DNA of 64,000 nucleotides from assembly GCA_964547105.1 (NCBI GenBank), contig CAZJLO010000002.1:1-64000 (forward strand). The letters run 5' to 3'. This DNA is from RXOA01 sp964547105. Its GTDB lineage: Bacteria; Bipolaricaulota; Bipolaricaulia; UBA7950; UBA9294. A model generated the notes under the pieces. The model worked only from the letters and a program-made list of their open reading frames with translations. It ran no database searches and was not told the DNA's origin. Shown in pieces: positions 51,129-59,834 of this stretch. Position numbers and translations under genes: made by a program. Within the stretch, counting starts at the first letter, position 1. Every line of letters starts with the position of its first letter.

Positions 51129-52033
51129 CCCTGCGAACGGATGAAAGACTCGATGTCGTCGCGCGTAGGAAGCGCTGCTTGTGCGCCGGCGATGGTTGTC
51201 GTCAGGGCACCGACAATGTTCGCCCACTGGACCGCGTCACGCAGCGACTCCGAGGTGATCTTGCATGCCAACGCTGCGTTGAATGCGTCACCGGCGGCGG
51301 TTGTATCAACCGGATCGACTTGAGGAGGGGCGACACGCTCCAGTGTGGTCGAATCGACCGGCAGCACATACGCGCCTTCGGCGCCCGACTTGCATACGAT
51401 ACGTCGGACGCCCAGCCCCCGCATTCGTAGCATCGCCGGTCCCAGTTCCGCCATTCCCGTGATCGCCGCCAGCTCCCCCCGATTCGGCGTGAGCAGGTCG
51501 ATTCGACCGAGTGGCAGAAGGGAGAGATCTTGTGCCGGGGCAGGATCAAGAATGACGAACGGACGATCGGGATCGAGCTTTGCCAGCAGGTAGGCGATCG
51601 ACTCGATCGGCGTTTCTAGTTGGAGGAGGAGAACCTCCGCAGTGGCAACAACAGGAAGAACGCGATCGATGAATGAGCGATCGACGGAAGCGTTGGCCCC
51701 CGGTACATAAGCGATGGCATTTTCTCCGGAATCCTCCACCCAGATCGTTGCCGTCCCGGTCGGCTGTTCCGGGCTTCGCTCGACGCCGCACACGTCGACT
51801 CCAGCCTGCTTCAGACTATGGAGGATGTCGTCGCCAAACGGATCGATCCCGATCCGGCCGAAGAATGCGACGGCCCCGTCAGGAGCGAGCCGTGCCGCGG
51901 CCACTGCTTGGTTGGCGCCCTTTCCGCCTGGCGAGCGGTGCAGGCTTGTTCCCCGAATCGTCTCTCCCGGTCGAGGAATGCGCGGAAGTCTCGTTGTTAA
52001 GTCCATATTGGCACTGCCCAGCACTGCGATCAC
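51125..52033 (-). CDS. rbsK: Ribokinase (PfkB family)
   Basis: Sugar kinase of 302 aa from the GTG at 52033 (GAAGGAG eight bases upstream). Substrate motif GGKGANQAVAAARL near residue 40 and C-terminal PfkB motif DTTAAGDAFNAALA with the catalytic Asp. Ribose 5-phosphorylation is the expected reaction. It follows the ADP-ribosylglycohydrolase-family gene by 31 bases, suggesting that ribose freed by that hydrolase is phosphorylated here. Last gene of the operon. Confidence 0.9.
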   Translation of the reverse strand: MIAVLGSANMDLTTRLPRIPRPGETIRGTSLHRSPGGKGANQAVAAARLAPDGAVAFFGRIGIDPFGDDILHSLKQAGVDVCGVERSPEQPTGTATIWVEDSGENAIAYVPGANASVDRSFIDRVLPVVATAEVLLLQLETPIESIAYLLAKLDPDRPFVILDPAPAQDLSLLPLGRIDLLTPNRGELAAITGMAELGPAMLRMRGLGVRRIVCKSGAEGAYVLPVDSTTLERVAPPQVDPVDTTAAGDAFNAALACKITSESLRDAVQWANIVGALTTTIAGAQAALPTRDDIESFIRSQG

Positions 52034-52064
52034 AGATGGTTCTCCTTCTGCTCGGTCCAAATTT

Positions 52065-53384
52065 CTAGTGCCGTGTGGGTCCCGGCGAACAGGCGTTCGG
52101 CGCGATGCGTTGTCCCCATGTCGATGTCCATTGGACAAGCGTCTCAAATGGAATGGTGTCGAAACCGATCACATAGGTTGGAAGCGTGTCGCCAAGCGGT
52201 GCGATCCATTGTTTCGGAAGCGCAGACGCACCAAGCGATGCGCCGACGAGAGCGCCGACCAGACCCGCTGTGCAGTCTGTGTCAAACCCGAGATGGAGCG
52301 TGCTCAAGAGAGACCGCTCGAAGTCCGCTTCGCCAAGGATCAGCCCGGCGACGGAACAGGCAAGACTGGGAATACAGTGAATCCAATGGTAGCGTCCAAA
52401 CGTTCGTTCGATCCACTTGGCGACAGAGCGTTCATCCGGTGACCTCCGGCAACAATCGATGGTTGCCTCGACAGCCGCGATGAGGGGGCTGTCGGCCGGG
52501 ATGTGGCTCAGTCCGGCAATCAGGGCATCCTCCACCGGCAATCCGGCTACGATGAGGGATGTGGTCGCAGCGACGTAGACTTCGCCGTCCACGCCTTCGC
52601 GGTAGTGAGAAATGCAGGCGTCCCGGAAGGCGGATTCCGCTGCGAGCCGCGGCGAGGCGGGGGCGACCAATCCGTGGATCTCGCCGCGCATCTGCGCCCC
52701 GACCCATGCTCCGCAGGGATTGCGGAACCACCGGCTCTCCGGAGGCATCACACCGGCCGAGATGTTGTCCAAGGCGGCTTGCTCCGCGGTGTATGCGAAC
52801 GGCAGATGCGAAAGCCACTGGAGTGCCAGATCCCGACTTGTCCAGTGAATACCGAACTCATCAAGAACGTGGAGCAGCAAAGGAGCATAGGCTGTGTCAT
52901 CATTGACGAGCTTTGGTGTGCCAACATACGACTGGATCCGTCCGTGCGTGTGAAGGATCTGCTCTCGTGACCACCCTTCCACCGGTTCGCCGAGCGCCGT
53001 GCCCGCGCACTTGCCCAACCACGAGCCAAGGATACGATCTTCGTAGACCCGGTGATCGATCGGGAGCGTCATGGGGGGGAGGGTGCCCGCCGGGAGCTCC
53101 TCTTGGTAGGCCTCCCATGTGGCCGGTTCTTGCCGGCGCACGTCCGCGAGGTGCTTGACGATCAGCTCGTTGATCTTGGCCATCACGACGAGGAGATCAT
53201 CGTCTCGATCGGCCAGGTAGAGCCGCTCCGCCTCGTCAAGCAGCGGATGTGCCGCAGCCATATCGCATCCAAGGTTCTCCATCGCCCGAACGGATGCACG
53301 CGTAGGATAGATCGAGATCCCTGAGTCGCCAGCGGTCTCCCAGGCGTTACGGATCGAGTTCCGGCGAGACGATGATCTGTTCAT
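52065..53384 (-). CDS. ADP-ribosylglycohydrolase family protein
   Basis: All-helical di-magnesium hydrolase of 439 aa from the ATG at 53384 (AAGGAG upstream). Family motifs: GSWLGKCAGTALGEPVEGW, metal-binding NDDTAY and GFDTDCTAGLVGALVGA. About 110 N-terminal residues precede the domain and are unlike DraG. In this setting (ribokinase downstream; deaminases and AORs upstream) hydrolysis of a nucleoside-like N-glycoside to base and ribose is more likely than de-ADP-ribosylation of a nitrogenase protein; no draT or nif gene is present. Confidence 0.85.
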   Translation of the reverse strand: MNRSSSRRNSIRNAWETAGDSGISIYPTRASVRAMENLGCDMAAAHPLLDEAERLYLADRDDDLLVVMAKINELIVKHLADVRRQEPATWEAYQEELPAGTLPPMTLPIDHRVYEDRILGSWLGKCAGTALGEPVEGWSREQILHTHGRIQSYVGTPKLVNDDTAYAPLLLHVLDEFGIHWTSRDLALQWLSHLPFAYTAEQAALDNISAGVMPPESRWFRNPCGAWVGAQMRGEIHGLVAPASPRLAAESAFRDACISHYREGVDGEVYVAATTSLIVAGLPVEDALIAGLSHIPADSPLIAAVEATIDCCRRSPDERSVAKWIERTFGRYHWIHCIPSLACSVAGLILGEADFERSLLSTLHLGFDTDCTAGLVGALVGASLGASALPKQWIAPLGDTLPTYVIGFDTIPFETLVQWTSTWGQRIAPNACSPGPTRH

Positions 53385-53398
53385 GACGGTCTCCTTCG

Positions 53399-54547
53399 TC
53401 ACAGGGCCGCCGCCAGCAGCTCGACGACATCGAGTACATCGACCGAGTGCGCGGTACCCGCCCGCTGCTTGGCATCGAGAAAGGCCGTCTGGCATGCCGG
53501 GCAGGCGCTGACGATCGTATCCGCTTCCGTTGCGAGCGCTTCGGCGAAGCGCTCGGCTTCGGTTGTGATCGACAGCTGTTCGTGGTCGGCACGTACGAAC
53601 CCGCCGCTACCGCAGCAGAACGATTGCGGGCCGCTGCGCGGCATCTCTCGTCGCTTCACACCGGGGATGGCATCGATCAGCTGCCGCGGTGGACCAAGGA
53701 TGCCCAGGGATCGTCCCAGCGTGCAGGGGTCGTGATAGGTGACAAGGCGGCTTTGCCTCTTTAGTCTCAATTCGCGGAATGCGGGAAGCTGCGCGAGATA
53801 CTCAGTGATGTGAACGGCGCGTACAGGGAGGGGGTGTCCTGTCAGCTTGACGTAGTCCTCGCGGAACGTCCGGAGACATCCCGGGCAGGCGAAGACCAGC
53901 GTCTCGGCACCGGAACGCCGGATACGTTCCAGATTCTCCTCCAGAGCTTGGCGGGCTCGATCGGGCTGTCCCATCGCCAAGAAGGGATGGCCGCAGCAAG
54001 TCTCATCTTCAAGAACGGCAAAATCGACGCCACATGCCTCGAGCAGCTGATAGGTTCCGCGGGCAATTCCCCGCCGCAGCAGAGACGGGGTGCAACCGAC
54101 GAAGAAGACGACATCGGCAGTGGTGCCGACACGTTGCGTGCCTGGTAGCCAGGCAAGTCGCTTCGCTTGCGGGCGCCCGTACGGATTTCCGTTGTCGGCT
54201 ACGTCTCTTACCAACGATGCCCCTCCCGGAAGAAGGAGGTCGCGCTCGGCAAGATCGGCCTTCATCGCGGCGTAGATGTCGGTCAGGGAGAGGTACTTGA
54301 AGCACTGCGACTCGCACGCGCCACACTCGGTGCAGGCGAAGACACGCTCGGCGACGTCTTGGTTGTAGGAAACAACGCCGTCGAGCAGGGCGCGGGCGAT
54401 GGCGATCTTGCCTCGGGCGCCGTAGGATTCCAGCCTATTGTCCGCGTAGGGCGGGCAGATCGATTGTCCGGCGCTTTCCATGTGGTCAAAGCAGAATCCG
54501 CATCGCAAGCAGCTGTAAATCTGGTCCTTGTAGGCTTCGAGGTTCAT
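53399..54547 (-). CDS. Two-cluster Fe-S oxidoreductase with CCG domains (GlcF-like)
   Basis: Protein of 382 aa. Two N-terminal [4Fe-4S] motifs (CLRCGFC...ICPP and CTECGACESQC) are followed by two CCG domains (CCGHPFLA near residue 185 and CCGSGGFV near 310), as in GlcF, GlpC and HdrB-like electron carriers. It overlaps the GlcD-like flavoprotein gene in ATGA and should pass its electrons to a quinone, ferredoxin or partner enzyme such as the AORs. Confidence 0.9.
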   Translation of the reverse strand: MNLEAYKDQIYSCLRCGFCFDHMESAGQSICPPYADNRLESYGARGKIAIARALLDGVVSYNQDVAERVFACTECGACESQCFKYLSLTDIYAAMKADLAERDLLLPGGASLVRDVADNGNPYGRPQAKRLAWLPGTQRVGTTADVVFFVGCTPSLLRRGIARGTYQLLEACGVDFAVLEDETCCGHPFLAMGQPDRARQALEENLERIRRSGAETLVFACPGCLRTFREDYVKLTGHPLPVRAVHITEYLAQLPAFRELRLKRQSRLVTYHDPCTLGRSLGILGPPRQLIDAIPGVKRREMPRSGPQSFCCGSGGFVRADHEQLSITTEAERFAEALATEADTIVSACPACQTAFLDAKQRAGTAHSVDVLDVVELLAAAL

Positions 54548-55962
54548 CGGGTCTCCTCAGGGACGAGCAGTCCCGGATTCAGGGTTCCGTGCGGATCGAG
54601 CGTTCGCTTCAGGGTTCGGAGGAGGTCATAGCTGGTTCCCAGCTTAGGCATGATGTGCGGTGCGACGCCGCCTCCAAGTCCGCCGGGGCTCATCCGGCCC
54701 TCGGTGAACATCCGTTCGGCGATCTCGCCTCGTAGCTTCATGCCATACTCCCAGGCGTCGTCCCGGCGCTCATCGTAGAGGGTATCGATCCACAGATACG
54801 CGCCGTTGCGGGAGAAGTACGCATCGACACCCTTGACGCGGATGCCGAATTGCTCGAAGGCTTGCTCTCGTTCATTCTTCATCTCACGGAACAGGGCGAT
54901 CGCCTTCTTCAGCCCCTGGGAAGAGATGAAGCCGGCCACTTCTGGACAGAAGTACGGACGATGGCTGTAATAGGGGCCGGGAGCCGTGTTGCGCAACCAG
55001 GAGTACATGTGTTCCTGCCAGTAGTGCTTGGTCCCGTCGGCCGGACGTGCCCGGCCGGCATGCGAGAAGCAGATCGCTTCCGCCTCTCGAATCCGCTCTC
55101 TTGCAGCCGATGCTCGATCTCGGACGATCAGATGAAGGAACGCGTCTCCCTGCTCTCCGGTTGGCTTGGGCCCCCCGAACAACCCGACGATAAACGTCGC
55201 AGCACCGCTTGCCTGGATGCCGGTCGCAGCATCGATGGCATCCTGATACTCATCGAAGGCAAAGAAACGGAATTCTTCCGCCTCGGGGATCCGGTGGATG
55301 CGATACGTTACGGATGTGATGATACCGAGGATGCCGTACGACCCAATGAACAACCCGGCAAGATCTGCTCCGTTTGCGTTTCTTTCGATCGGCTCGGACG
55401 CGGGATTGGACGCGGAACCCGTATGGATGACGGCACCCGACGGCAAGACGACCTCAAGAGAGAGAACATGATCTCCGGTCATGCCGTATTCGGTTGCGCC
55501 GTGCGGAGTGGCGTTAACGGCCACGGTCCCGCCGATCGTACACGAGAACAGCCCGCCGCCTCCGGGCACGCCGAGTTCCCAACCACTTCGGTGGAGCTGC
55601 CGATCGATGGCGTACCAAATCGCGCCGCACTGTGCGGTGACGTATCCGGCCTCAAGATCGATCTTCGTGATCCCGTTCATGCGGGTTGTGTCGAGGACGA
55701 CAACTCCTTCCTTGACGCCGCTTCCGAGGAACGTGGTTGCACGGCCACGGGTGTGGATCTGGAATCCGAGGTCATTCGCCAGCCGCACCAAGGAACCGAT
55801 TTCTTCGGTGCTCCCGGGTTGGACGACCAGAGCGGGGATGCCTGCTCTGTCGGGCCCGCAATCGCGCGAGTAGCAAACGCGATCCACGAGGCTGTCCGTC
55901 ACATGCTCTGCTCCGACGATCTCTGCGAGCTTTCCGCCGAGATTCTCAAGCATATCGTTCAC
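54544..55962 (-). CDS. FAD-linked oxidase (GlcD-like)
   Basis: Flavoprotein of 472 aa with the PCMH-type FAD domain (VVQPGSTEEIGSLVRLANDLG, RGRATTFLGSG, PGGGGLFSCTIGGTVAVNATPHG) and an FAD-oxidase C-terminal domain. Start at a GTG (55962) or an ATG nine bases on (55953). Relatives oxidise 2-hydroxy acids such as glycolate or lactate. With the GlcF-like subunit it forms a dehydrogenase module; the substrate is probably a hydroxy acid or reduced ring intermediate. Confidence 0.88.
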   Translation of the reverse strand: MNDMLENLGGKLAEIVGAEHVTDSLVDRVCYSRDCGPDRAGIPALVVQPGSTEEIGSLVRLANDLGFQIHTRGRATTFLGSGVKEGVVVLDTTRMNGITKIDLEAGYVTAQCGAIWYAIDRQLHRSGWELGVPGGGGLFSCTIGGTVAVNATPHGATEYGMTGDHVLSLEVVLPSGAVIHTGSASNPASEPIERNANGADLAGLFIGSYGILGIITSVTYRIHRIPEAEEFRFFAFDEYQDAIDAATGIQASGAATFIVGLFGGPKPTGEQGDAFLHLIVRDRASAARERIREAEAICFSHAGRARPADGTKHYWQEHMYSWLRNTAPGPYYSHRPYFCPEVAGFISSQGLKKAIALFREMKNEREQAFEQFGIRVKGVDAYFSRNGAYLWIDTLYDERRDDAWEYGMKLRGEIAERMFTEGRMSPGGLGGGVAPHIMPKLGTSYDLLRTLKRTLDPHGTLNPGLLVPEETR

Positions 55963-57337
55963 CTACTTTCCTGATTTCTTGAAGAGCCAACGCTTCGTCA
56001 ATGCAGGTGAGTTCTCGGTCTTGCATGACGAGCCGCCCGTTGATGATGGTTGTGATGACATCGTTCGCCTTGGCGCAGTACACCAGAGATGCGAACAGGT
56101 CGTCGATCCTGTTGGAGAACTGGAGTTGGTGAGCGCCCGTTGTGTCGAGAACGACCAGATCGGCGAGCTTTCCCGGATCGATGACGCCGGCATCGATGCC
56201 GCATGCTTGGGCGCCGTTCTCCGTGGCGAAGCGGAAGATATCTCGAGCCGTGAGGACCGTCGGGTCTTGCTTGGCGACCTTCTGAAGCAGAAGACCGCAG
56301 CGCATTTCCTCAAACGGATCGAGTAGATCATTGGATGCTGCACCGTCCGTTCCCAACGTGATCGGAACGCCGGCACGATGGAGATCGACGATCGGTGCAA
56401 TCCCGCTTCCGAGTTTCATGTTGCTTTTGGGGTTGTATGCCACGGCGACATCGCGTGCTGCAGCCAGCCGGATGTCTCCCTCGGTGAGGTGGACGCCGTG
56501 GACGGCAAGAAGCGGGCTCTCGAGAACGCCGAGGTTGTCCAGGCGTGCCAATGGAGTCATACCGACATCCTGCAGCGATTGCTCGACCTCCCAAGCAGTC
56601 TCCGACACATGGGTTGTGATTCCGAGGTTGTGTACGTGGGCCTGCCTGCCAATCCACGTGAGCAGGTCGTCCGTGCAGGTAAACGGCGTCGAAGGCGCGA
56701 GCATCACGGTCGACAAGGGAGCAACCCTTGGCATTCGGTGCCATCGCTCGATCAGGGCCAACGTGTCGTCCTTTGTCTGCTCGCGCGAGACGCGAAGTTC
56801 TTCGGGAACCCACTTGTCCACCAAGCTCATCGCGGCAACGCCGCGGATCCCGATCTGGTGCCAGGCGTCGATCACGCCGTCGATATTCATATCCATGTCT
56901 ACGAAGGAAGTGATGCCGCTGCGGATCATTTCGATGCAGCCAAGAAGCGACCAGAGCGAGGCGATCTCCGTTGCACCATCGTTCCAGGCAGCGCGAAGGA
57001 CGCGCTTGACAAATGGGAATGTCACATCATCGCACCATGCGACCAGCGACAGGTCGTCGCGACGTCCTTTGAGCATTGACTGATAGAGGTGGGTGTGGCT
57101 GTTGACCAGCCCGGGGATGACCAGCCGGTTGCGACCGTCGATCACGACAAGGTCGTCATCGGGACCGTTGTCGGATCCGAACGGCCCTTCCCCGACCGAG
57201 GAAACCCGCGTGCCTTCAATCAACACATCGACGTCGTGCTCGATTCGGTCGGCATCGCGGATCAGCGTCGAGATGTTCCTGAGTAGGATTCTCGATTCCG
57301 GCTGTCTGCCGGCGGGCAATACGATCCGATCGGTCAT
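55946..57337 (-). CDS. Aminohydrolase of the TrzA/AtzB/8-oxoguanine deaminase group, copy 1
   Basis: Mononuclear amidohydrolase of 463 aa from the ATG at 57337 (AAGGAG upstream). Metal motif VNSHTHLYQSMLKGR, His in GITTHVSET, His in LLAVHGVHL and Asp in TLGTDGAASN. The HTHLYQ segment is typical of deaminases acting on purines, pterins, triazines or adenosyl compounds. It overlaps the GlcD gene by 17 bases. Deamination of a heterocyclic base is the likely role. Confidence 0.87.
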   Translation of the reverse strand: MTDRIVLPAGRQPESRILLRNISTLIRDADRIEHDVDVLIEGTRVSSVGEGPFGSDNGPDDDLVVIDGRNRLVIPGLVNSHTHLYQSMLKGRRDDLSLVAWCDDVTFPFVKRVLRAAWNDGATEIASLWSLLGCIEMIRSGITSFVDMDMNIDGVIDAWHQIGIRGVAAMSLVDKWVPEELRVSREQTKDDTLALIERWHRMPRVAPLSTVMLAPSTPFTCTDDLLTWIGRQAHVHNLGITTHVSETAWEVEQSLQDVGMTPLARLDNLGVLESPLLAVHGVHLTEGDIRLAAARDVAVAYNPKSNMKLGSGIAPIVDLHRAGVPITLGTDGAASNDLLDPFEEMRCGLLLQKVAKQDPTVLTARDIFRFATENGAQACGIDAGVIDPGKLADLVVLDTTGAHQLQFSNRIDDLFASLVYCAKANDVITTIINGRLVMQDRELTCIDEALALQEIRKVGERYA

Positions 57338-58470
57338 CTCGTTTCTCCTTGTCCATGACGGAAACCATGTGATTCTCTGTCGTCGTCTCGAATCCAGGAC
57401 AGAGCGTGTGTCGCGCAGGCGGAGACACAAAGGCCGCACTGCCGGCACAGTGAACCGACCTCGGAGTCAAACGACGACCTGGCTCCGTAAGGGCAGATTT
57501 CCACGCAGCGGTTGCAGTGGGTACATACCTCGGGATTCCAGATGAAGGTGAACAGGCGATCGCCCCCGGCATCGGCGGCAGGCCGTGTGGCGTCGGGAAC
57601 GATGGCCGCGCCGATGCAGTCGGCGTAGGCATCGAAGCCAAGCTCCTCAAGGCGCAGCGCGAGGCCTTCCGGAAGCGATCGGAGCATCGCCAAGCCTCGG
57701 AGAAGAGGCGCGGTGCAGACACCGATTGCCGTGGCCCCCGCCATCAGCATCTCCACCGCATCTTCGGCACGCATGACTCCGCCCGTTCCGATGATCGGGA
57801 CGGAGCGGGGGAGAACCGCGGACAGGCGGGCAACCAAATGAAGTGCAATCGGGAATAGCGAGCCGCCGGAGAGCCATGCTGAGACGGAGCCAAGTTGGGG
57901 CCGTCGTCTCTCCACATTGATGCGCAGCGCTGGTCCGATGGAATCGGAAGCGGTGATCGCAGCTGCGCCGCGCGCTGCGCAACGCTGCGCTGCGCCGATC
58001 GGATCGCGCCAATTGACGCTGATCTTGGCGATCACCGGGATCTTAACCAGAGTGACGGCCTGCATGACCATTGCTTCGATCGCCGCCTCATCGTACGACA
58101 CGATCTCCAGGGCGTCCGCTCCCGCTTTCTCCAGGCAGGGCGCCAACGCAGCGACATCCGGCGGTGCGAGCCCGACACTGGCGATCACGATCGCCCCGGA
58201 TTCCTTTGCAAGCGGAAGCTCGTGTTCGATCCACGCGGACGCAGACAGCGTCGACCAGCGTTCGGCGTTGAGAAGCGTGCCGGTTCGCTCCCAGAAGATA
58301 GTTGGCGTCGGATCGACGGCTGCGGCCCGGGAGATCGTCTTGGTGACCACGGCCGCTGCTCCGGCTTTGTGCGCGCGGGCGATCGATTCCCCGTTGTGGG
58401 AAAGGGGTCCCGAGGCGAGCAGGAACGGATGGGGCAATTGCAGGGAGCCGATTCGAGTCGTCAGTTTCAC
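57334..58470 (-). CDS. PreA/DHODH-like Fe-S flavoprotein
   Basis: Protein of 378 aa from the GTG at 58470 (AAAGGAG upstream; GTGA overlap). The FMN TIM barrel resembles dihydroorotate and dihydropyrimidine dehydrogenases (LLASGPLSHN, AVVTKTIS, IAKIS, GTGGVMRAEDAVEMLMAGATAIGVCTA). It ends with two [4Fe-4S] sites (CTHCNRCVEICP and CRQCGLCVSAC), the PreA layout. The N-x-S-C-P catalytic stretch of PreA is absent (EIVSYDEAAI instead), so the reaction probably differs from pyrimidine reduction. No PreT partner is seen. Confidence 0.85.
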   Translation of the reverse strand: MKLTTRIGSLQLPHPFLLASGPLSHNGESIARAHKAGAAAVVTKTISRAAAVDPTPTIFWERTGTLLNAERWSTLSASAWIEHELPLAKESGAIVIASVGLAPPDVAALAPCLEKAGADALEIVSYDEAAIEAMVMQAVTLVKIPVIAKISVNWRDPIGAAQRCAARGAAAITASDSIGPALRINVERRRPQLGSVSAWLSGGSLFPIALHLVARLSAVLPRSVPIIGTGGVMRAEDAVEMLMAGATAIGVCTAPLLRGLAMLRSLPEGLALRLEELGFDAYADCIGAAIVPDATRPAADAGGDRLFTFIWNPEVCTHCNRCVEICPYGARSSFDSEVGSLCRQCGLCVSACATHALSWIRDDDRESHGFRHGQGETR

Positions 58471-59834
58471 GAGAGATCTCCTTTCTTCCACAGCCGAAGA
58501 GCCTCGCGTGCGGCGCGGGAGCGGATGTATTCACTGTCCAACGTCCGGACCGTGCCACGCTCCATCAGGATGTTCCCGCCGACCATTGACAGCACGACAT
58601 GCGTGCTGTTCCGATAGAGGAGCGTCTGGTCGAGCAGGTTGTCTTCGGTGAGCGGCGTATCCTCGCCTGGAACGACCCCGATCAGATCGGCCGGTGCGCC
58701 GACGGACAGCATGCCGAGTTCGGGCATACCGATTGCGGCGGCGCTCCACGAAGTCGCCATTCTCCATGCAGTCTCCGCAGGAATCGCGGTGGCATCGCGT
58801 TGTGCCGCCTTGTGAAGGAGGAACGCACCGCGCATCACTTCGAATGGATCATTGATGTAGCCGTCCGTGCCCAGCCCCGGGGTCAGCCCGCGTTCGATCA
58901 TTCGCGGAACCGGGGCGATGCCTCCTCCGACTTCGCAGTTGCTGAGCGGCATATGTGCGGCCCGGACTCCCTGCTTGGCAAGAACATCCAACTCATCGCC
59001 GTCCACGGCGACAAGCTGCGATGCGAGAACGGATGGGTCCCAGAAAGCGAGCCGGTCGTACCAATGCACGGGGCGAAGCCCATTTCGTGCAACGCACCAC
59101 GCCGGTTCATACTCGCTCTCCGAAAGATGCAGCTGGAGGTCGGCGTGAACACTTGCCGCCGATGCCTTTGCCCGGCGCACGAATGCTTCGGAACACGTGA
59201 AGCTGGTATGGATGCATTGCATCCCGCGGATTCGGGAGTCGCCCCTCGTATCTCGGATGAACCGCTCGTTCTCGGTGAGGGGCGCATCGCCGCAGGTGGC
59301 TCCTGCCCGCTCGGACGCCTCGATCGATAGAATCGCCCGAAGGCCGGCTTGCTCCACGACGGATGCCTCGCTTGCGAGAATGCCCGCCGGTGCGAATGGC
59401 GCCTCTAGAATGTCGCAGAAGGTCGTGAATCCCGAGCGGATCATGGACAGGCAGGCCAGTTCGCAGGCGGCGACGATCATCTGTTCATCAAGGAGGTTCT
59501 CGACTTTGGGCCACCAGAACGCCTCCAGGAACGAGTCGAATCCCGGTTCCGGCGGAGCGGCGGGGATTCCGTGGGCCAACAGCCCGTATGCGTGCATGTG
59601 GGCGTTTACGAATCCAGGGCACAGGACAAGATCCCGACAATCGATGTGGTCGGCGTTGGGGAATGTCTCGGCGAGCGTCTCGTTGGGAGCGATCTCGGTG
59701 ATTCGCCCGTCGCAAACGACGACACCCCACCCGCGATGAATCGAGAAAGCGGATGAGGAAGTCGGCGTACCGCCTGATCCCGATCCCGGTCCCGATGCGA
59801 TGACCCAGCCGCCGAAAAGAACAAGAGGATTCAC
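58467..59834 (-). CDS. Aminohydrolase of the TrzA/AtzB group, copy 2
   Basis: Amidohydrolase of 455 aa with metal motif VNAHMHAYG, His in LQLHLSESE, a His in the VRAAHMPLSN stretch and Asp in GLGTDGYIND. It shares the fold of copy 1 but is strongly diverged, so two successive or alternative deaminations are possible. It is joined by ATGA overlap to the AOR upstream and by GTGA to the PreA-like gene downstream. Confidence 0.85.
   Translation of the reverse strand: MNPLVLFGGWVIASGPGSGSGGTPTSSSAFSIHRGWGVVVCDGRITEIAPNETLAETFPNADHIDCRDLVLCPGFVNAHMHAYGLLAHGIPAAPPEPGFDSFLEAFWWPKVENLLDEQMIVAACELACLSMIRSGFTTFCDILEAPFAPAGILASEASVVEQAGLRAILSIEASERAGATCGDAPLTENERFIRDTRGDSRIRGMQCIHTSFTCSEAFVRRAKASAASVHADLQLHLSESEYEPAWCVARNGLRPVHWYDRLAFWDPSVLASQLVAVDGDELDVLAKQGVRAAHMPLSNCEVGGGIAPVPRMIERGLTPGLGTDGYINDPFEVMRGAFLLHKAAQRDATAIPAETAWRMATSWSAAAIGMPELGMLSVGAPADLIGVVPGEDTPLTEDNLLDQTLLYRNSTHVVLSMVGGNILMERGTVRTLDSEYIRSRAAREALRLWKKGDLS

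Noticed and set aside
52065..53384. DraG-type nitrogenase regulator
   Set aside because: The family motifs fit, but no draT, nif or ammonium-control genes are near, and the neighbours point to nucleoside use.
54850..55974. 374-aa + frame opposite the GlcD-like gene
   Set aside because: Antisense; no ribosome binding site; its composition mirrors the FAD oxidase gene.
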